The position numbers and the translations under genes are program-made. From Chromatium weissei (GTDB lineage: Bacteria > Pseudomonadota > Gammaproteobacteria > Chromatiales > Chromatiaceae): a DNA stretch of 64,000 bases. Positions 42,908 through 54,561 of the stretch are shown here, piece by piece. The notes under the pieces are model-generated. The model was not told the origin of the DNA and did no database searches. It saw only the letters and a program-made list of their open reading frames with translations. Positions within the stretch are counted from its first letter, which is position 1. Each line of letters starts with the position of its first letter. The DNA lies in contig NZ_NRRR01000004.1 of assembly GCF_016583765.1 (NCBI RefSeq), forward strand, positions 62,001 to 126,000, written 5' to 3'.

Positions 42908-43870
42908 GTGGACACTCACAGCGTCGATTCCTATCCCATCGTCAAACCATTCGCCACGCATAAACTCGCTGTGGGCGACGGGCATCAGTTGTACGTCGAA
43001 GAATGCGGACACTCGCACGGCATTCCGGCGGTGTTTTTACACGGCGGTCCCGGCGCAGGTTGCGAACCCGCGCATCGCAGCTTTTTCAATCCAGATCGTT
43101 ATCGCGCCGTGCTGTTCGATCAACGCGGCTGCGGACGTTCCACGCCACATGCCGCATTAAATGCCAACACGACTTGGCATTTGGTCGCCGATCTCGAACG
43201 CATTCGCGTGCATCTCGGCATTGAACGCTGGCTGGTGTTTGGTGGTTCGTGGGGTTCCACGCTGGCGCTGGCTTACGCGCAAACCCATCCCGAGCGCGTG
43301 ACTGCGTTGATTGTGCGGGGAATTTTTTTGTGTCGTGATGCGGAGATTCGCTGGTTTTATCAGGATGGCGCAAATTGGATATTTCCTGATTTCTGGACGG
43401 ATTATCTCGCGCCGATTCCACTGGCCGAGCGCGATGATTTGTTAACCGCCTATCACCGCCGTTTGACTGGCAGCGACGAAGTGGCACGCATGGCGGCAGC
43501 CAAAGCCTGGTCCATTTGGGAAGGACGCACGGCAACGCTGCTGTCGAATGCTGATTTACAAGCACATTTTGCCCAGCCACATCTCGCGCTCAGTTTGGCA
43601 CGCATTGAAAGCCATTATTTTGTCAATCGCGCTTTTTTAGAATCAAACCAACTGCTGCGCGATGCGCACCGTTTGGCATCCATTCCGGGCGTGATCGTGC
43701 AAGGTCGTTACGATTTGATTTGTCCGCTGCGCTCGGCGTGGGAACTGCATCGCGCTTGGCCAACGGCGGAATTGCAAATCATTCCCGACGCTGGGCATTC
43801 GGCGTTTGAGCCGAGCATTCGCGCCGCACTGGTTGCGGCAACTGATCGTTTTGCACGAGAACTGGCGTGA
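42908..43870 (+). CDS. pip: Proline iminopeptidase
   Basis: Releases N-terminal proline from peptides. A 320-residue alpha/beta hydrolase with the nucleophile Ser114 in GGSWGSTL, the HGGPGAG oxyanion-hole motif near residues 45-51, the [11 protein letters not shown] motif of the family, and the catalytic His in DAGHSAFE near the end. The start is GTG at 42908. The stop overlaps the dtd start. Confidence 0.94.
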   Translation: MDTHSVDSYPIVKPFATHKLAVGDGHQLYVEECGHSHGIPAVFLHGGPGAGCEPAHRSFFNPDRYRAVLFDQRGCGRSTPHAALNANTTWHLVADLERIRVHLGIERWLVFGGSWGSTLALAYAQTHPERVTALIVRGIFLCRDAEIRWFYQDGANWIFPDFWTDYLAPIPLAERDDLLTAYHRRLTGSDEVARMAAAKAWSIWEGRTATLLSNADLQAHFAQPHLALSLARIESHYFVNRAFLESNQLLRDAHRLASIPGVIVQGRYDLICPLRSAWELHRAWPTAELQIIPDAGHSAFEPSIRAALVAATDRFARELA

Positions 43871-44304
43871 TTGGTTTATTGCAGCGCGTGACGCGAGCGG
43901 AGGTCACGGTCAACGATGAGACGGTCGGCGCGATTGAACGCGGATTGCTGGTGTTGATCGGTGTGCAGCGCGGCGACACCGAGGCGCGAGCGGAGCGATT
44001 GCTGGCGCGGCTGTTGAGTTACCGCGTGTTTCCCGACGCTGCCGAGCGCATGAATCGCAGTGTGCAGGACATCAATGGCGGGCTGCTGCTGGTTCCACAA
44101 TTCACGCTGGCAGCGAATACGCAACGCGGCACTCGCGCCAGCTTCACCACCGCCGCCGCGCCCGCCGACGGTCAACGGTTATTCGATTATTTGGTGAATC
44201 AAGCGGTTGCCGCACATTCACCGGTGGCGACCGGACGATTTGGCGCGGACATGCAGGTTGCATTGGTCAACGACGGGCCGGTCACCTTTTGGCTTGAAAC
44301 CTGA
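43867..44304 (+). CDS. dtd: D-aminoacyl-tRNA deacylase
   Basis: Removes D-amino acids and misattached glycine from tRNA. The 145-residue protein opens with the family pattern [13 protein letters not shown] and carries both signature motifs: [17 protein letters not shown] (containing the catalytic-site Thr) and the C-terminal [19 protein letters not shown] with the conserved Gly-Pro-type cross-subunit loop in its usual NDGPVT form. The start is GTG overlapping the pip stop (GTGA). Convergent with rapA. Confidence 0.96.
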   Translation: MIGLLQRVTRAEVTVNDETVGAIERGLLVLIGVQRGDTEARAERLLARLLSYRVFPDAAERMNRSVQDINGGLLLVPQFTLAANTQRGTRASFTTAAAPADGQRLFDYLVNQAVAAHSPVATGRFGADMQVALVNDGPVTFWLET

Positions 44305-44313
44305 ATCACATTT

Positions 44314-44340
44314 CCCCCTTTGAAAAAGGGGGCAAGGGGG
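44314..44340. terminator. G/C-run hairpin between convergent dtd and rapA
   Basis: CCCCCTTT (44314-44321) pairs with AAAGGGGG (44325-44332) across a 3-base loop and is followed by a further CAAGGGGG. A similar C5T3/A3G5 unit is common as an intergenic repeat in unrelated bacteria. Placement between two stops suits a terminator, but T-tracts are poor. Confidence 0.5.
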
Positions 44341-44349
44341 ATTTGCAAT

Positions 44350-47100
44350 TCACACCATCACGACCAGTCGCAGCGCATCCAATCGCAATTCCACCCGTTC
44401 CAGCGCCCGATCAAGCTGCTCACGGCGATGATGCAAAAACGCAATTTCATTCGGCCGCACGCTGGAATTGACCAGCGCCAGCGCGGTTAATCGCTCGATT
44501 TCCGCGCCGAGTTCACGGTGCATTCGCGTTCGCGCCGTCGTTGCCAAACCACTCAAATCAACCTGCGCCAGCGTTTCGCCGCGTTCAATCAGCGTTGCCA
44601 GCCGTGCGGTTTGTGACGCAATCACCGACCGTGCCAGCGCCGAATTGTGGGTCAAACAGTCGCCGCGCAGCGTCTCGTGCGGAAAGTCGTCGGCACAATC
44701 GCGCCCCGCGCCATCGAGCAGCAATCGCAACAGCGTCGGCGGCAAAAAGCGCCCAATTTGCAATTCCGGCGGTGCTGGACAATCAGCGACATAAAGCATT
44801 TCCAGAAACAGCGTCGGCTGTGCGAATTTCCCGTTGTGAATCAGGGTGATCGCAGCAGCGCCCAAATCGGAAGCCGTCAGCAATTCCATACTTTCGCGCA
44901 CCATCGGATGCTCCCACGTCAGAAACTCGTGGTCTTCGTGCGCCAGCGCATCGCTGCGCGTAAAGGTGGCAGTCAAGCCGTCTTCTGGTAAACACGGAAA
45001 CGTCTCATGCAGCATTTCCGCGCCGGGACGAACGACCACTGCACCGCCAGCGCCCGACTCGGCTTCCACGCCGAATCCATCCCAAAATTGCTGCATATAA
45101 CTGGCGACATCGCCACGAGCATCTACTTCAGCAATGGCGGCGACGAGCGCACTGGATACGCTCGGACGATGCGAATGCAGTTCCAATAACCGATCCCGTC
45201 CGGCAGCGAGTTCGGCATTTAATGCGGCGGTGCGCTGGCGCGTCTCGGCAATGAGCGCATCGGCTTGATTGGGATGTTCCATCGCGGCATGAAGCGCCTC
45301 GCGCTGAAGGTCATAAACGCTGGCTGCCGCTGGGCAGATCGCTTCAAACGCGCCTAAACCCTCGGCGTACCAACGAAACAGCACTTCTTCGGCGCTGCCA
45401 GTGACATAGGGCACATGCAGTCGAATGGTTTCGGTTTGCCCGATGCGATCCAGTCGCCCAATGCGCTGTTCCAGTAAATCCGGTTCCAGCGGTAAATCGA
45501 ACAGCACCAAATGATGCACAAATTGAAAATTACGCCCTTCGCTGCCGATTTCGGAACACAGCAGAATTTGGGTTCCGTCCTCCACCGCTGCGAAATACGC
45601 GGCGGCGCGATCACGCTCCACGATGTCCATGTGCTCGTGAAAGATCGCCGCATAAATTCCGGCTTGTCGAAACAACGCCTCACGCAGCGCCAGCACGGTT
45701 TCTGCGTGCGTGCAAATCAGCAGCACCTTGGCTGGACGCAGTTCGCGCAACGTGGCAATCAGCCAGTTGATACGCGAATCAGTGTCACTGTTTGGCGCTT
45801 CCATTTCGCCTCGCGCCAGCGGATACGCCAGCAATTGCCGTTGCGGAAAACCAGCGACGGCAGCACGGGTGTTGCGAAACAGCACGCGACCAGTGCCGTG
45901 ACGATCCAATAATTGCGCAATCAGGTTGGCACGAGGCAACTCCGCGTGATCGCCGAGTAACGATTGCAACAGCGCGTGATCAGCAGCAGTCAACGGTTCG
46001 TCATCCAATAACCGAGCAGCGAGCGCGGCAATTGGCGCATAACTCGCGGCTTCAGCTTCAAATGCGGCCAAGCTGTGAAACCGCGCTGAATCAAGTAATC
46101 GCAGCCGTCCAAAATGCCCAGCGCGTCCGAGTTGCTCCGGTGTTGCCGTCAGCAGCAACACGCTCGGCGTACATTCGGCCAACGCCGCAATCAACGCATA
46201 TTCCGGGCTGATCGCAGTTTCCGACCAGCCGAGGTGATGCGCTTCATCGACCACCAGCACGTCCCACTGTCCGGCGAGCACAGCGCGTTGAATCGCAGAG
46301 CTGGCAAGCAGCACATCCAAACTACAGAGCACCTGCTGCTCGTCTAAAAATGGATTGCTGTCGGCGTTGGTCATGTCCACGCGCTCGTCGTCGAACAGCG
46401 CAAATCGCAAATTAAATCGCCGCCGCATTTCGACCAGCCACTGATGCACCAGCGGTTCGGGCGTGACGATCAGCACGCGCTGGGCACGTCCGGTCAGCAG
46501 CATTCGGTGGACGATCAAACCCGCTTCGATGGTTTTGCCCAGTCCGACTTCATCGGCTAACAGCACTCGCGGTGCAGCGCGTTCAGCCACTTCCGCTGCC
46601 AATCCGAGTTGATGCGGAATCAGCGCGACGCGAGCACCGAGCAGTCCGAGTGTCGACGAAGTGGCTTCGCGCATTCCTTGCTGCCAAGTGTCATGGCGCA
46701 GATGAAACCAGTGATCGGCATCCACGCGCCCCGCCAGCAAGCGTTCACGCGGGCGATTGAGTCGCAGCCGATCATCCAATTCAGTTTCTGGCAGTTCACA
46801 ACGGCTGCCGTCGAGCCTTTCACAGTCGTAAGTCAATAAACCACCGCTGGCGCGAATGCCGGTAATGCGCAACGGCTGCCCGACGCGATTGCGCACCCGC
46901 TCGCCAATGGCAAGTTCTACCCGCGTTAATGGCGCTTCGGCCAGCGCATACAGCCGCGTTTCGCCGGTGGCAGGAAAACTGATGCGAATACAACGCCCTT
47001 CGATTGCCGTGACGATGCCCAGCCCCAATTCGCTTTGCGTGTCGCTCAACCAGCGTTGCCCAACGGCAATGTCGCCGCTGAAAGTGTCCATCGTTGCCAC
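44350..47100 (-). CDS. rapA: RNA polymerase-associated SWI2/SNF2 ATPase RapA
   Basis: Recycles RNA polymerase stuck after transcription. A 916-residue protein: N-terminal Tudor/KOW-like beta region (1-110), SF2 ATPase core with Walker A in ADEVGLGKTIEAGL (183-196), DEAH in VVDEAHHLGW, TATPEQLG, second lobe with CSEIGSEGRNFQFVHHLVLFDLP and the arginine-finger region EQRIGRLDRIGQ, then the RapA-specific C-terminal domain. The length is slightly below the E. coli protein (968). Convergent with dtd; thiC lies four bases upstream on the same strand. Confidence 0.94.
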   Translation of the reverse strand: MATMDTFSGDIAVGQRWLSDTQSELGLGIVTAIEGRCIRISFPATGETRLYALAEAPLTRVELAIGERVRNRVGQPLRITGIRASGGLLTYDCERLDGSRCELPETELDDRLRLNRPRERLLAGRVDADHWFHLRHDTWQQGMREATSSTLGLLGARVALIPHQLGLAAEVAERAAPRVLLADEVGLGKTIEAGLIVHRMLLTGRAQRVLIVTPEPLVHQWLVEMRRRFNLRFALFDDERVDMTNADSNPFLDEQQVLCSLDVLLASSAIQRAVLAGQWDVLVVDEAHHLGWSETAISPEYALIAALAECTPSVLLLTATPEQLGRAGHFGRLRLLDSARFHSLAAFEAEAASYAPIAALAARLLDDEPLTAADHALLQSLLGDHAELPRANLIAQLLDRHGTGRVLFRNTRAAVAGFPQRQLLAYPLARGEMEAPNSDTDSRINWLIATLRELRPAKVLLICTHAETVLALREALFRQAGIYAAIFHEHMDIVERDRAAAYFAAVEDGTQILLCSEIGSEGRNFQFVHHLVLFDLPLEPDLLEQRIGRLDRIGQTETIRLHVPYVTGSAEEVLFRWYAEGLGAFEAICPAAASVYDLQREALHAAMEHPNQADALIAETRQRTAALNAELAAGRDRLLELHSHRPSVSSALVAAIAEVDARGDVASYMQQFWDGFGVEAESGAGGAVVVRPGAEMLHETFPCLPEDGLTATFTRSDALAHEDHEFLTWEHPMVRESMELLTASDLGAAAITLIHNGKFAQPTLFLEMLYVADCPAPPELQIGRFLPPTLLRLLLDGAGRDCADDFPHETLRGDCLTHNSALARSVIASQTARLATLIERGETLAQVDLSGLATTARTRMHRELGAEIERLTALALVNSSVRPNEIAFLHHRREQLDRALERVELRLDALRLVVMV

Positions 47101-47103
47101 TGT

Positions 47104-49005
<1,902 letters not shown>

Positions 49006-49140
49006 TCAAAGCTAAAATCGAGCGCCAGCGGCGCTAACGACGAATTGCAGTCATGGCGGCGAGACCGCCAAACCGGAAGTCATCTTAACGAAGTTTCGCC
49101 ACAAACCAACCGCACCGCGCCGCGCCACCACTTCATCACA

Positions 49141-49168
49141 AAAAAAGCTCGCAATTGCGAGCTTTTTT
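49141..49168 (-). terminator. Rho-independent terminator of the qmoAB-hdrCB operon
   Basis: A fully palindromic 28-base element: A6-GCTCGCAA-TTGCGAGC-T6 with no separate loop, so four central bases would form the turn. Runs on both sides give a T-tract on the minus strand. It begins 25 bases after the hdrB stop and separates the operon from thiC. Confidence 0.85.
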
Positions 49169-49193
49169 CATTCACATCGATCGCGCAATTGAA

Positions 49194-50096
49194 TTACGCT
49201 TTTTCAGCAATCGCTTCCAATTGAATTGCCGGAATCACCTGCCCAGTTAATGCAGCATCTTTTGCCGAGCGCCCAAATGCCACCGCCATTAATGTTGAAT
49301 AATACACGACCGGCATTTTGAAATTAGTGCCGTAAGTGGCATTGATTTGCGCTTGATACACTTCAACGTTCATTTGACACACTGGGCACGGCGTGACAAT
49401 TAAATTCGCGCCATTGTCATACGCAGATTCGAGAATTCCTTTAATCATCTCCTGCGACTTTTCTGGTTCCGAAAATGCCAATGCGCCACCGCAGCATTGC
49501 ACCTTCTTTTCAAACTGCGGAATAGAATCAGCGCCGAGCGTTTCGACTAACTGATCGAGATATTTCGGATTCTCGAACGATTCGCCCGCAATTCCAAACG
49601 GACGATTGGTTTGACAGCCGACATAACCCGCAATTTTCAAACCAGACAGCGGACGTTTCACCTTGGTTTTAATCGTGTCATAGCCGATGTCTTGAATTAA
49701 AACCTCCACCATATGTTTAATTGGTGTCTGATTTTTTAATGTCAGCCCAGCTTCCGCCAAAGCGATATTTGCTTCAGCACAACGCGCTTGATCATGCTGT
49801 AAACGTTCCGCAGCTTCTCGCGTGGATAACCAACAGGCTGCGCAAGTAGCGACAATATCTTGACCCGGATGATGTTTTTCCGACAGCGCGATATTTCGTG
49901 CCGATAATGTTAAACGTGGCAATTCACCGCCACCGGCATAACCAATTGACGCACCGCAGCAATTCCAATCGGGTATTTCATTCAATTGAATCTCTAATTC
50001 TTCGCACATCGTTTGCGCGGAAATTAAATAATTCGACGATGACGCGCCCTTTTGTGAAGAGCAACCGGGATAAAACGAGTATTGGCGTTTAGCCAT
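49194..50096 (-). CDS. hdrB: HdrB-like heterodisulfide reductase subunit (CCG domains)
   Basis: A 300-residue protein with two CCG domains, each binding a noncubane [4Fe-4S] cluster in HdrB. First set: a Cys near the N-terminus, NCCGASIGY and CAACW; second set: GCQTNRP, QCCGGALAF and CPVC. HdrB provides the site of disulfide or quinone-linked electron exchange. A GGAGG ribosome site is present. It follows HdrC with 14 bases between; with QmoA and QmoB it forms a membrane-free variant of the Qmo complex. Confidence 0.92.
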   Translation of the reverse strand: MAKRQYSFYPGCSSQKGASSSNYLISAQTMCEELEIQLNEIPDWNCCGASIGYAGGGELPRLTLSARNIALSEKHHPGQDIVATCAACWLSTREAAERLQHDQARCAEANIALAEAGLTLKNQTPIKHMVEVLIQDIGYDTIKTKVKRPLSGLKIAGYVGCQTNRPFGIAGESFENPKYLDQLVETLGADSIPQFEKKVQCCGGALAFSEPEKSQEMIKGILESAYDNGANLIVTPCPVCQMNVEVYQAQINATYGTNFKMPVVYYSTLMAVAFGRSAKDAALTGQVIPAIQLEAIAEKA

Positions 50097-50110
50097 GAAA
50101 AAACCTCCGT

Positions 50111-50725
50111 TCAGGGGCGCGGCGTGGCAATACGTTGATCTTCAAGTTCCTGCGCTTTTTTCAACATCGCTTGGAATCCTTTAATATCTTCCAATCCATG
50201 ACCGCCGACGATTTCTAGCGGATTCATGCGCTTGGTTTTCATCATGCCCATACCGATGTCTTTCATCTTCAAACTGGTTTTGAAGCCTTCACCAATGCCA
50301 TTCATAAAATAGAGTTTGACACCGAGTTTTAATTCGTTGACGCGCCCTTTATTGCTCAAATTGTTCCAAAACAATTGCGCAAATTTCGCGGTCGGTTGCT
50401 GCTGCGGAATAAGACCGAGCCGTTTCGCATAATGCGCCAAGCCGTGCATGATATGCGTAATCGGCAATTCACGCGGACAGCGCACAATACAGTTATAACA
50501 AGACGTACACATCCACATTGCATTAGAAGTTAATACTTCTTCGCGTTTACCAGCGCGAATCATCATAAAAATCTCTTGCGGCGGATGATTCCAAAACTTG
50601 CCGAGCGGACATGAGCCGGAGCACACGCCGCACTGCATACACATTTTCACCCATTCGCCTTCTTCTACATTCGCCTCAACTTCTTTCAAAAAGTTGAGGC
50701 GATAATTCTTGCTCATATCGCCCAT
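50111..50725 (-). CDS. hdrC: HdrC-like [4Fe-4S] subunit
   Basis: A 204-residue iron-sulfur protein with two classical [4Fe-4S] motifs: CMQCGVCSGSCP (residues about 30-41) and CTSCYNCIVRCP (about 74-85). These pass electrons between the flavoprotein subunits and HdrB. There is no fused membrane cytochrome domain of the QmoC type; the rest is soluble helical sequence. The ATG at 50725 has GGAG seven to eight bases upstream; a second ATG three codons later is less likely. About 117 bases separate it from qmoB with no gene inside. Confidence 0.92.
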   Translation of the reverse strand: MGDMSKNYRLNFLKEVEANVEEGEWVKMCMQCGVCSGSCPLGKFWNHPPQEIFMMIRAGKREEVLTSNAMWMCTSCYNCIVRCPRELPITHIMHGLAHYAKRLGLIPQQQPTAKFAQLFWNNLSNKGRVNELKLGVKLYFMNGIGEGFKTSLKMKDIGMGMMKTKRMNPLEIVGGHGLEDIKGFQAMLKKAQELEDQRIATPRP

Positions 50726-50842
50726 CTGTATTCTCCGCGAATTCTGACCGATGCTGTTTTTTTCATTCTGCGTGATGTGACATCATCAGCGCAGGCAGTA
50801 AGAAATATAGCTTTCTTTGCCTGCAACTAAATATCTGTTGCC

Positions 50843-53125
50843 TCAGAACTTGAATGGACTCATGCCGATTTTTTCAATGTTCTGCGCCATCTCATTCAAT
50901 AAGCGTGGGGCGCGTTCTAAATCGGTAATCGCCACTTCGTGTACCACGATGCGCTCCGGTTCTAAATTAAGCTGCGTCAGCGTATCGCCGACTTTACTTA
51001 ATCGTTCTGCCGCAATTGCCGAGCCACGCACGAAATGACATTGATAATCTTCATCACGGCGGCAACCCATTAACACAATGCCGTCATAACCAGAACTCAA
51101 TGAATCGGTAATCCACGACAAACTCACCGAACCTAAACAACGCACCGGAACCACTCGCGCAAATGGTGTGGTTTCAATTCCCGCTTGCGCGGCCATATCC
51201 AATGCCGGATACGCATCGTTTTCACAGGCTAATACCAGAATACGCGGCTTTTCCGAAAACTCATCGGGAATATCCACCGCTTTAATTTGCTGATTCACCG
51301 AATCAATTGAGTAATTCTCAAATGAAATCACGCGCACCGGACATGCGCCCATGCAGGTTCCGCAACGCCGACAGCGCGATTCATTAAATACCGGATAGCG
51401 ATTTTCATCTTCATTGATTGCACCAAATGGGCATTCAACGGTGCAGCGTTTGCATTGCGTGCAACCTTCTTTACGGAATACGGGATAACTCAAATCACCA
51501 ACACGCGGATGTACAGCGGCGCTATTCGCAGCACTTTCTGCTGCTTGAATGGCTTTCATTGCTGCGCCAACTGCATCATCCATTGCCTGTTTCATATCCA
51601 TTGGACGACGCACGGGACCGGCTGCATAAATACCGGTGCGGCGCGTTTCATACGGAAAACAAATGAAATGGCTATCCAGAAAACCGTGCTTTAATTGCGG
51701 TAAATCCGTGCCTTGCCGATAATCAAGATTCAAAATCGACGGCGGAGCAACTTCTAATTTAATTCGTGCTGCTTCTTTCTCTTCTTCCGTCTCGGCTTCA
51801 TCAACTGCCAATTGCGCATACGGATCGGGGCCATTATTCGGTATTTGACCCGTTGCCAGCACGACTAAATCGCAATTCAATTCGGTGGCTTCATTCAAAA
51901 TCAAATCTTGAAATTTGACCGTTAAACCCGCGCTATTTTTTACGACGGCGCTGGCTTTTCCTTTTGAAAAAGTCACCATTTCTTGTTGACCGCAGCGATA
52001 AAAATCTTCACCTGCTGCGCCGGGTGTGCGTAAATCATCAAATAAAATCGTGGTGTCGCAATCAGGATTCTGCGCTTTGAAATACAGCGCCTGTTTAATT
52101 GATTCGGTGCAGCAAAAACCGGAGCAATAGGGTAAATGTCCGTTCTGTTCTGATCGCTGTCCGGCGCATTGAATAAAGGCGACGGATTCAACAATTTTGC
52201 CATCCGATGGGCGTTTTAATGGCGCACCATTCGCTGCTTTTGCCAGCCGTTCCAATTCAAAATTGGTCATGACATCCGGCGTTTTTCCATACGCAAATTC
52301 CGGCAATTGATTCGCGTCGTATTCTTTGAAATCGCTGGCTTGAATAATTGCGCCGAAATTCTCGGTGACGGTCGCGCCAGCGGTGTTGGTAATGTCCGCT
52401 GCAAAGCGTCCGGGTGCGCCGGAGGTTTTGCTTAACTGCGCGTTAAAATGCACGGTAATCAACGGATTAGCCAGCACTTGCGCGCTCATCTCGGTAATGC
52501 CCGGCTCCTCCGGCTGCGGCAAATCCACGTCGTAACCGTTGGGCACGGCGGATGCTGCGGCGCGAAATGGCACGCGTTTGTACAAATTCTTCCACACGCC
52601 GCCGAGCTCGGCCTCGTCGCAGACCAGATGCACCGGATAACCCGCCGCTGCGGTTTCCAACGCGGCGGTCATGCCGGTCACGCCACCACCGACGACAAGG
52701 ATGTTTTTATTGAGTTTTTGTTCACCGGATGGCGATGGAATGTTGAGATAACGCAGTTCGGCGCAGGCCATGCGGACGTAATCGTTGGCCATTTCCTGCG
52801 TGGTTTCCTGATTGTCGGGCGTATTCGGACGCGCCCAAATCACGCCTTCGCGCAGATTGGCGCGAGAGATCGCCACATTCGGAAAACTGAACGCTTCGAC
52901 CTTGGAACGACGCGAGCAGCCCGCAAGCATCAAATGCGTCGCGCCAGCGGCGATGTCGTCCGCAATCATCTGCACGCCATCCGGTGCGCACAGCCGAGCG
53001 TGTTGTTTCACCTCAGGAATTTTGCCTTCACGGACGGCGATGGTTTGCAGTTGGTTGACATTCAGCCGTTCGCTGATGCCGCAGCCGGTGCACAGATAAC
53101 CGACCAATTTCTTCTCAGCAGCCAT
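50843..53125 (-). CDS. qmoB: QmoB-like flavoprotein (HdrA plus MvhD/FlpD domain)
   Basis: A 760-residue iron-sulfur flavoprotein. Residues 1-130 form the N-terminal HdrA-type region with CTGCG and CSRRS motifs; the FAD motif NILVVGGGVTGMTAA begins at 141; two ferredoxin-type motifs CTQCKRCTVECP and CRRCGTCMGACP lie at about 550-600; the last 130 residues are an MvhD/FlpD-like domain with LACENDAYPA, RCLGSVS and GCRRDEDYQC. This order is that of QmoB, which bifurcates or transfers electrons between quinone and APS reductase in sulfur metabolism. It starts three bases after the qmoA stop. Confidence 0.92.
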   Translation of the reverse strand: MAAEKKLVGYLCTGCGISERLNVNQLQTIAVREGKIPEVKQHARLCAPDGVQMIADDIAAGATHLMLAGCSRRSKVEAFSFPNVAISRANLREGVIWARPNTPDNQETTQEMANDYVRMACAELRYLNIPSPSGEQKLNKNILVVGGGVTGMTAALETAAAGYPVHLVCDEAELGGVWKNLYKRVPFRAAASAVPNGYDVDLPQPEEPGITEMSAQVLANPLITVHFNAQLSKTSGAPGRFAADITNTAGATVTENFGAIIQASDFKEYDANQLPEFAYGKTPDVMTNFELERLAKAANGAPLKRPSDGKIVESVAFIQCAGQRSEQNGHLPYCSGFCCTESIKQALYFKAQNPDCDTTILFDDLRTPGAAGEDFYRCGQQEMVTFSKGKASAVVKNSAGLTVKFQDLILNEATELNCDLVVLATGQIPNNGPDPYAQLAVDEAETEEEKEAARIKLEVAPPSILNLDYRQGTDLPQLKHGFLDSHFICFPYETRRTGIYAAGPVRRPMDMKQAMDDAVGAAMKAIQAAESAANSAAVHPRVGDLSYPVFRKEGCTQCKRCTVECPFGAINEDENRYPVFNESRCRRCGTCMGACPVRVISFENYSIDSVNQQIKAVDIPDEFSEKPRILVLACENDAYPALDMAAQAGIETTPFARVVPVRCLGSVSLSWITDSLSSGYDGIVLMGCRRDEDYQCHFVRGSAIAAERLSKVGDTLTQLNLEPERIVVHEVAITDLERAPRLLNEMAQNIEKIGMSPFKF

Positions 53126-53128
53126 GTT

Positions 53129-54412
53129 TTAGACCTCCGCTCTGGCGACACGATTGATGACTTGAATGGCGCGAAGTGCTGCGCCGGTGGCGTGTTGGGC
53201 GGAGCGATTCACATCGAGCGCATCGGCAGCGCAGCCAGCAGCAAAGACGCCGCCGTTTTCGGGCGCAGCTTCAATAAAGCCTTCGCGGTTGATTTTGAGC
53301 GCCAGCGGAAAATCATTCTGATTAACTGCCGGTTCCATGCCGACCGCCAGCACTACCAAATCATGCGGCTCGGCATAACGGTTGTAGCCTTCGGTATCGA
53401 CACCGTGCACGACCGGATTGCCGTCTTTATCGGCGACGATGGACGAGGGTTTCGATTTGATAAACTTGATATTTTTATTGGCGCGAACTTTGGTGTAAAA
53501 ATCTTCAAAGCGGTCAATCGAGCGCAAGTCGATGTAATAAATGTTGATTTCGGCTTGCTCGGCGAACGCATCAATGACGTAAGTCGCCTGCTTCATCGAA
53601 GCCATGCAGCAGATGCGCGAGCAGTGCAAAAGGTGATTGCGATCCCGCGAGCCAGCGCATTGAATAAACGCGATTTTCTTCGCTTCTTTACCATCGGATG
53701 GACGCACGATTTTGCCGCCAGTCGGGCCGTTCACATCCGCCAGCCGCTCAAATTCAACGCTGGTGATGACGTTGGCAAAACGGTCGTAGCCGTACGGTTG
53801 AATTTTGGCCGCGTCATACGGCTGCCAGCCGGTCGCCCAAATCACCGCGCCGCAACGCAGTTCCAACGTTTCCTCGCGCATCTCCAAATCAATCGCGTCA
53901 TATTTGCAGGCGGCCTTGGCTTTCTCCGCGTCGGCAGTGCCAATGATTGCAGGATCAAGGACATACCGCGCTGGATGCGCCATCCGATAGGGCAAATACG
54001 CGCCTTTGCGCTTGCTCAAACCGTAGTTGTATTCGTCATCAAATTCGGTTTCGACCGCCGTCGCGCAGTCGCCGCAAGCCGTACACCGCTCGTTCACATA
54101 ACGCGGCGCGAGTTTGATCGTCGCGGTGTAATCGCCAACTGCGCCAGTTAAACCAGTGACTTGCGCCAGCGTGAGCACGGTGAGATGAGGATTTTGTTTG
54201 GTGCGACGCTGATTGATTTCCAGCCCGCAAGTGGGAAAACACAGCTTGGGAAAGTATTTATAAAGTTGAGTGACGCGCCCACCCAAATACGGACGCTGTT
54301 CCACCAGCACGACCTGTTTTCCGGTCTCGGCGGCTTCGAGCGCAGCGGTCATGCCGCTGATCCCGCCACCGACCACCAGAATGGTCTCAACTGTTGCGGC
54401 GACTGCCATCAT
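53129..54412 (-). CDS. qmoA: QmoA-like HdrA-family flavoprotein
   Basis: A 427-residue FAD protein counted from the ATG at 54412, chosen because GGAGG lies seven bases upstream; the frame extends 17 codons further without support. The FAD motif is VVGGGISGMTAALEAAE at about 13-29, followed by LGGRVTQLYKYFPKLCFPTCGLE with the Cys pair typical of QmoA, and CTACGDC near residue 105. It lacks the extra ferredoxin and MvhD domains of QmoB. First gene of the qmoA-qmoB-hdrC-hdrB operon; divergent from ligE. aprAB is not in the window. Confidence 0.92.
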   Translation of the reverse strand: MMAVAATVETILVVGGGISGMTAALEAAETGKQVVLVEQRPYLGGRVTQLYKYFPKLCFPTCGLEINQRRTKQNPHLTVLTLAQVTGLTGAVGDYTATIKLAPRYVNERCTACGDCATAVETEFDDEYNYGLSKRKGAYLPYRMAHPARYVLDPAIIGTADAEKAKAACKYDAIDLEMREETLELRCGAVIWATGWQPYDAAKIQPYGYDRFANVITSVEFERLADVNGPTGGKIVRPSDGKEAKKIAFIQCAGSRDRNHLLHCSRICCMASMKQATYVIDAFAEQAEINIYYIDLRSIDRFEDFYTKVRANKNIKFIKSKPSSIVADKDGNPVVHGVDTEGYNRYAEPHDLVVLAVGMEPAVNQNDFPLALKINREGFIEAAPENGGVFAAGCAADALDVNRSAQHATGAALRAIQVINRVARAEV

Positions 54413-54462
54413 CAAAAATCCTCCGGTTGAGCTCCCGACACAGCGCCGGGCACAAGGTTCCA

Positions 54463-54491
54463 ATATCAGGATTTGCTAAGATACCTGTCAC
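54463..54491 (-). promoter_or_regulatory. Candidate promoter of the qmo-hdr operon
   Basis: Read on the minus strand, GTGACA (54491-54486) and TGATAT (54468-54463) are 17 bases apart, 51 bases before the qmoA start. The -35 box is close to consensus; the -10 box is poor. Confidence 0.3.
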
Positions 54492-54561
54492 TTTGCGCTA
54501 ACGCTATGGCGAACCATTGAATTTTTCTATCGTAGTTTTTGATGCGTTGATAAGACGGGTT

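Noticed and set aside
44314..44340. IS or transposon end
   Set aside because: No transposase or direct repeats; this type of C5T3/A3G5 hairpin is common between genes.
52448..54151. 567-codon plus-strand open frame opposite qmoB/qmoA
   Set aside because: It mirrors two well-supported genes and crosses their boundary; the His/Arg-rich product has no domain or signal.
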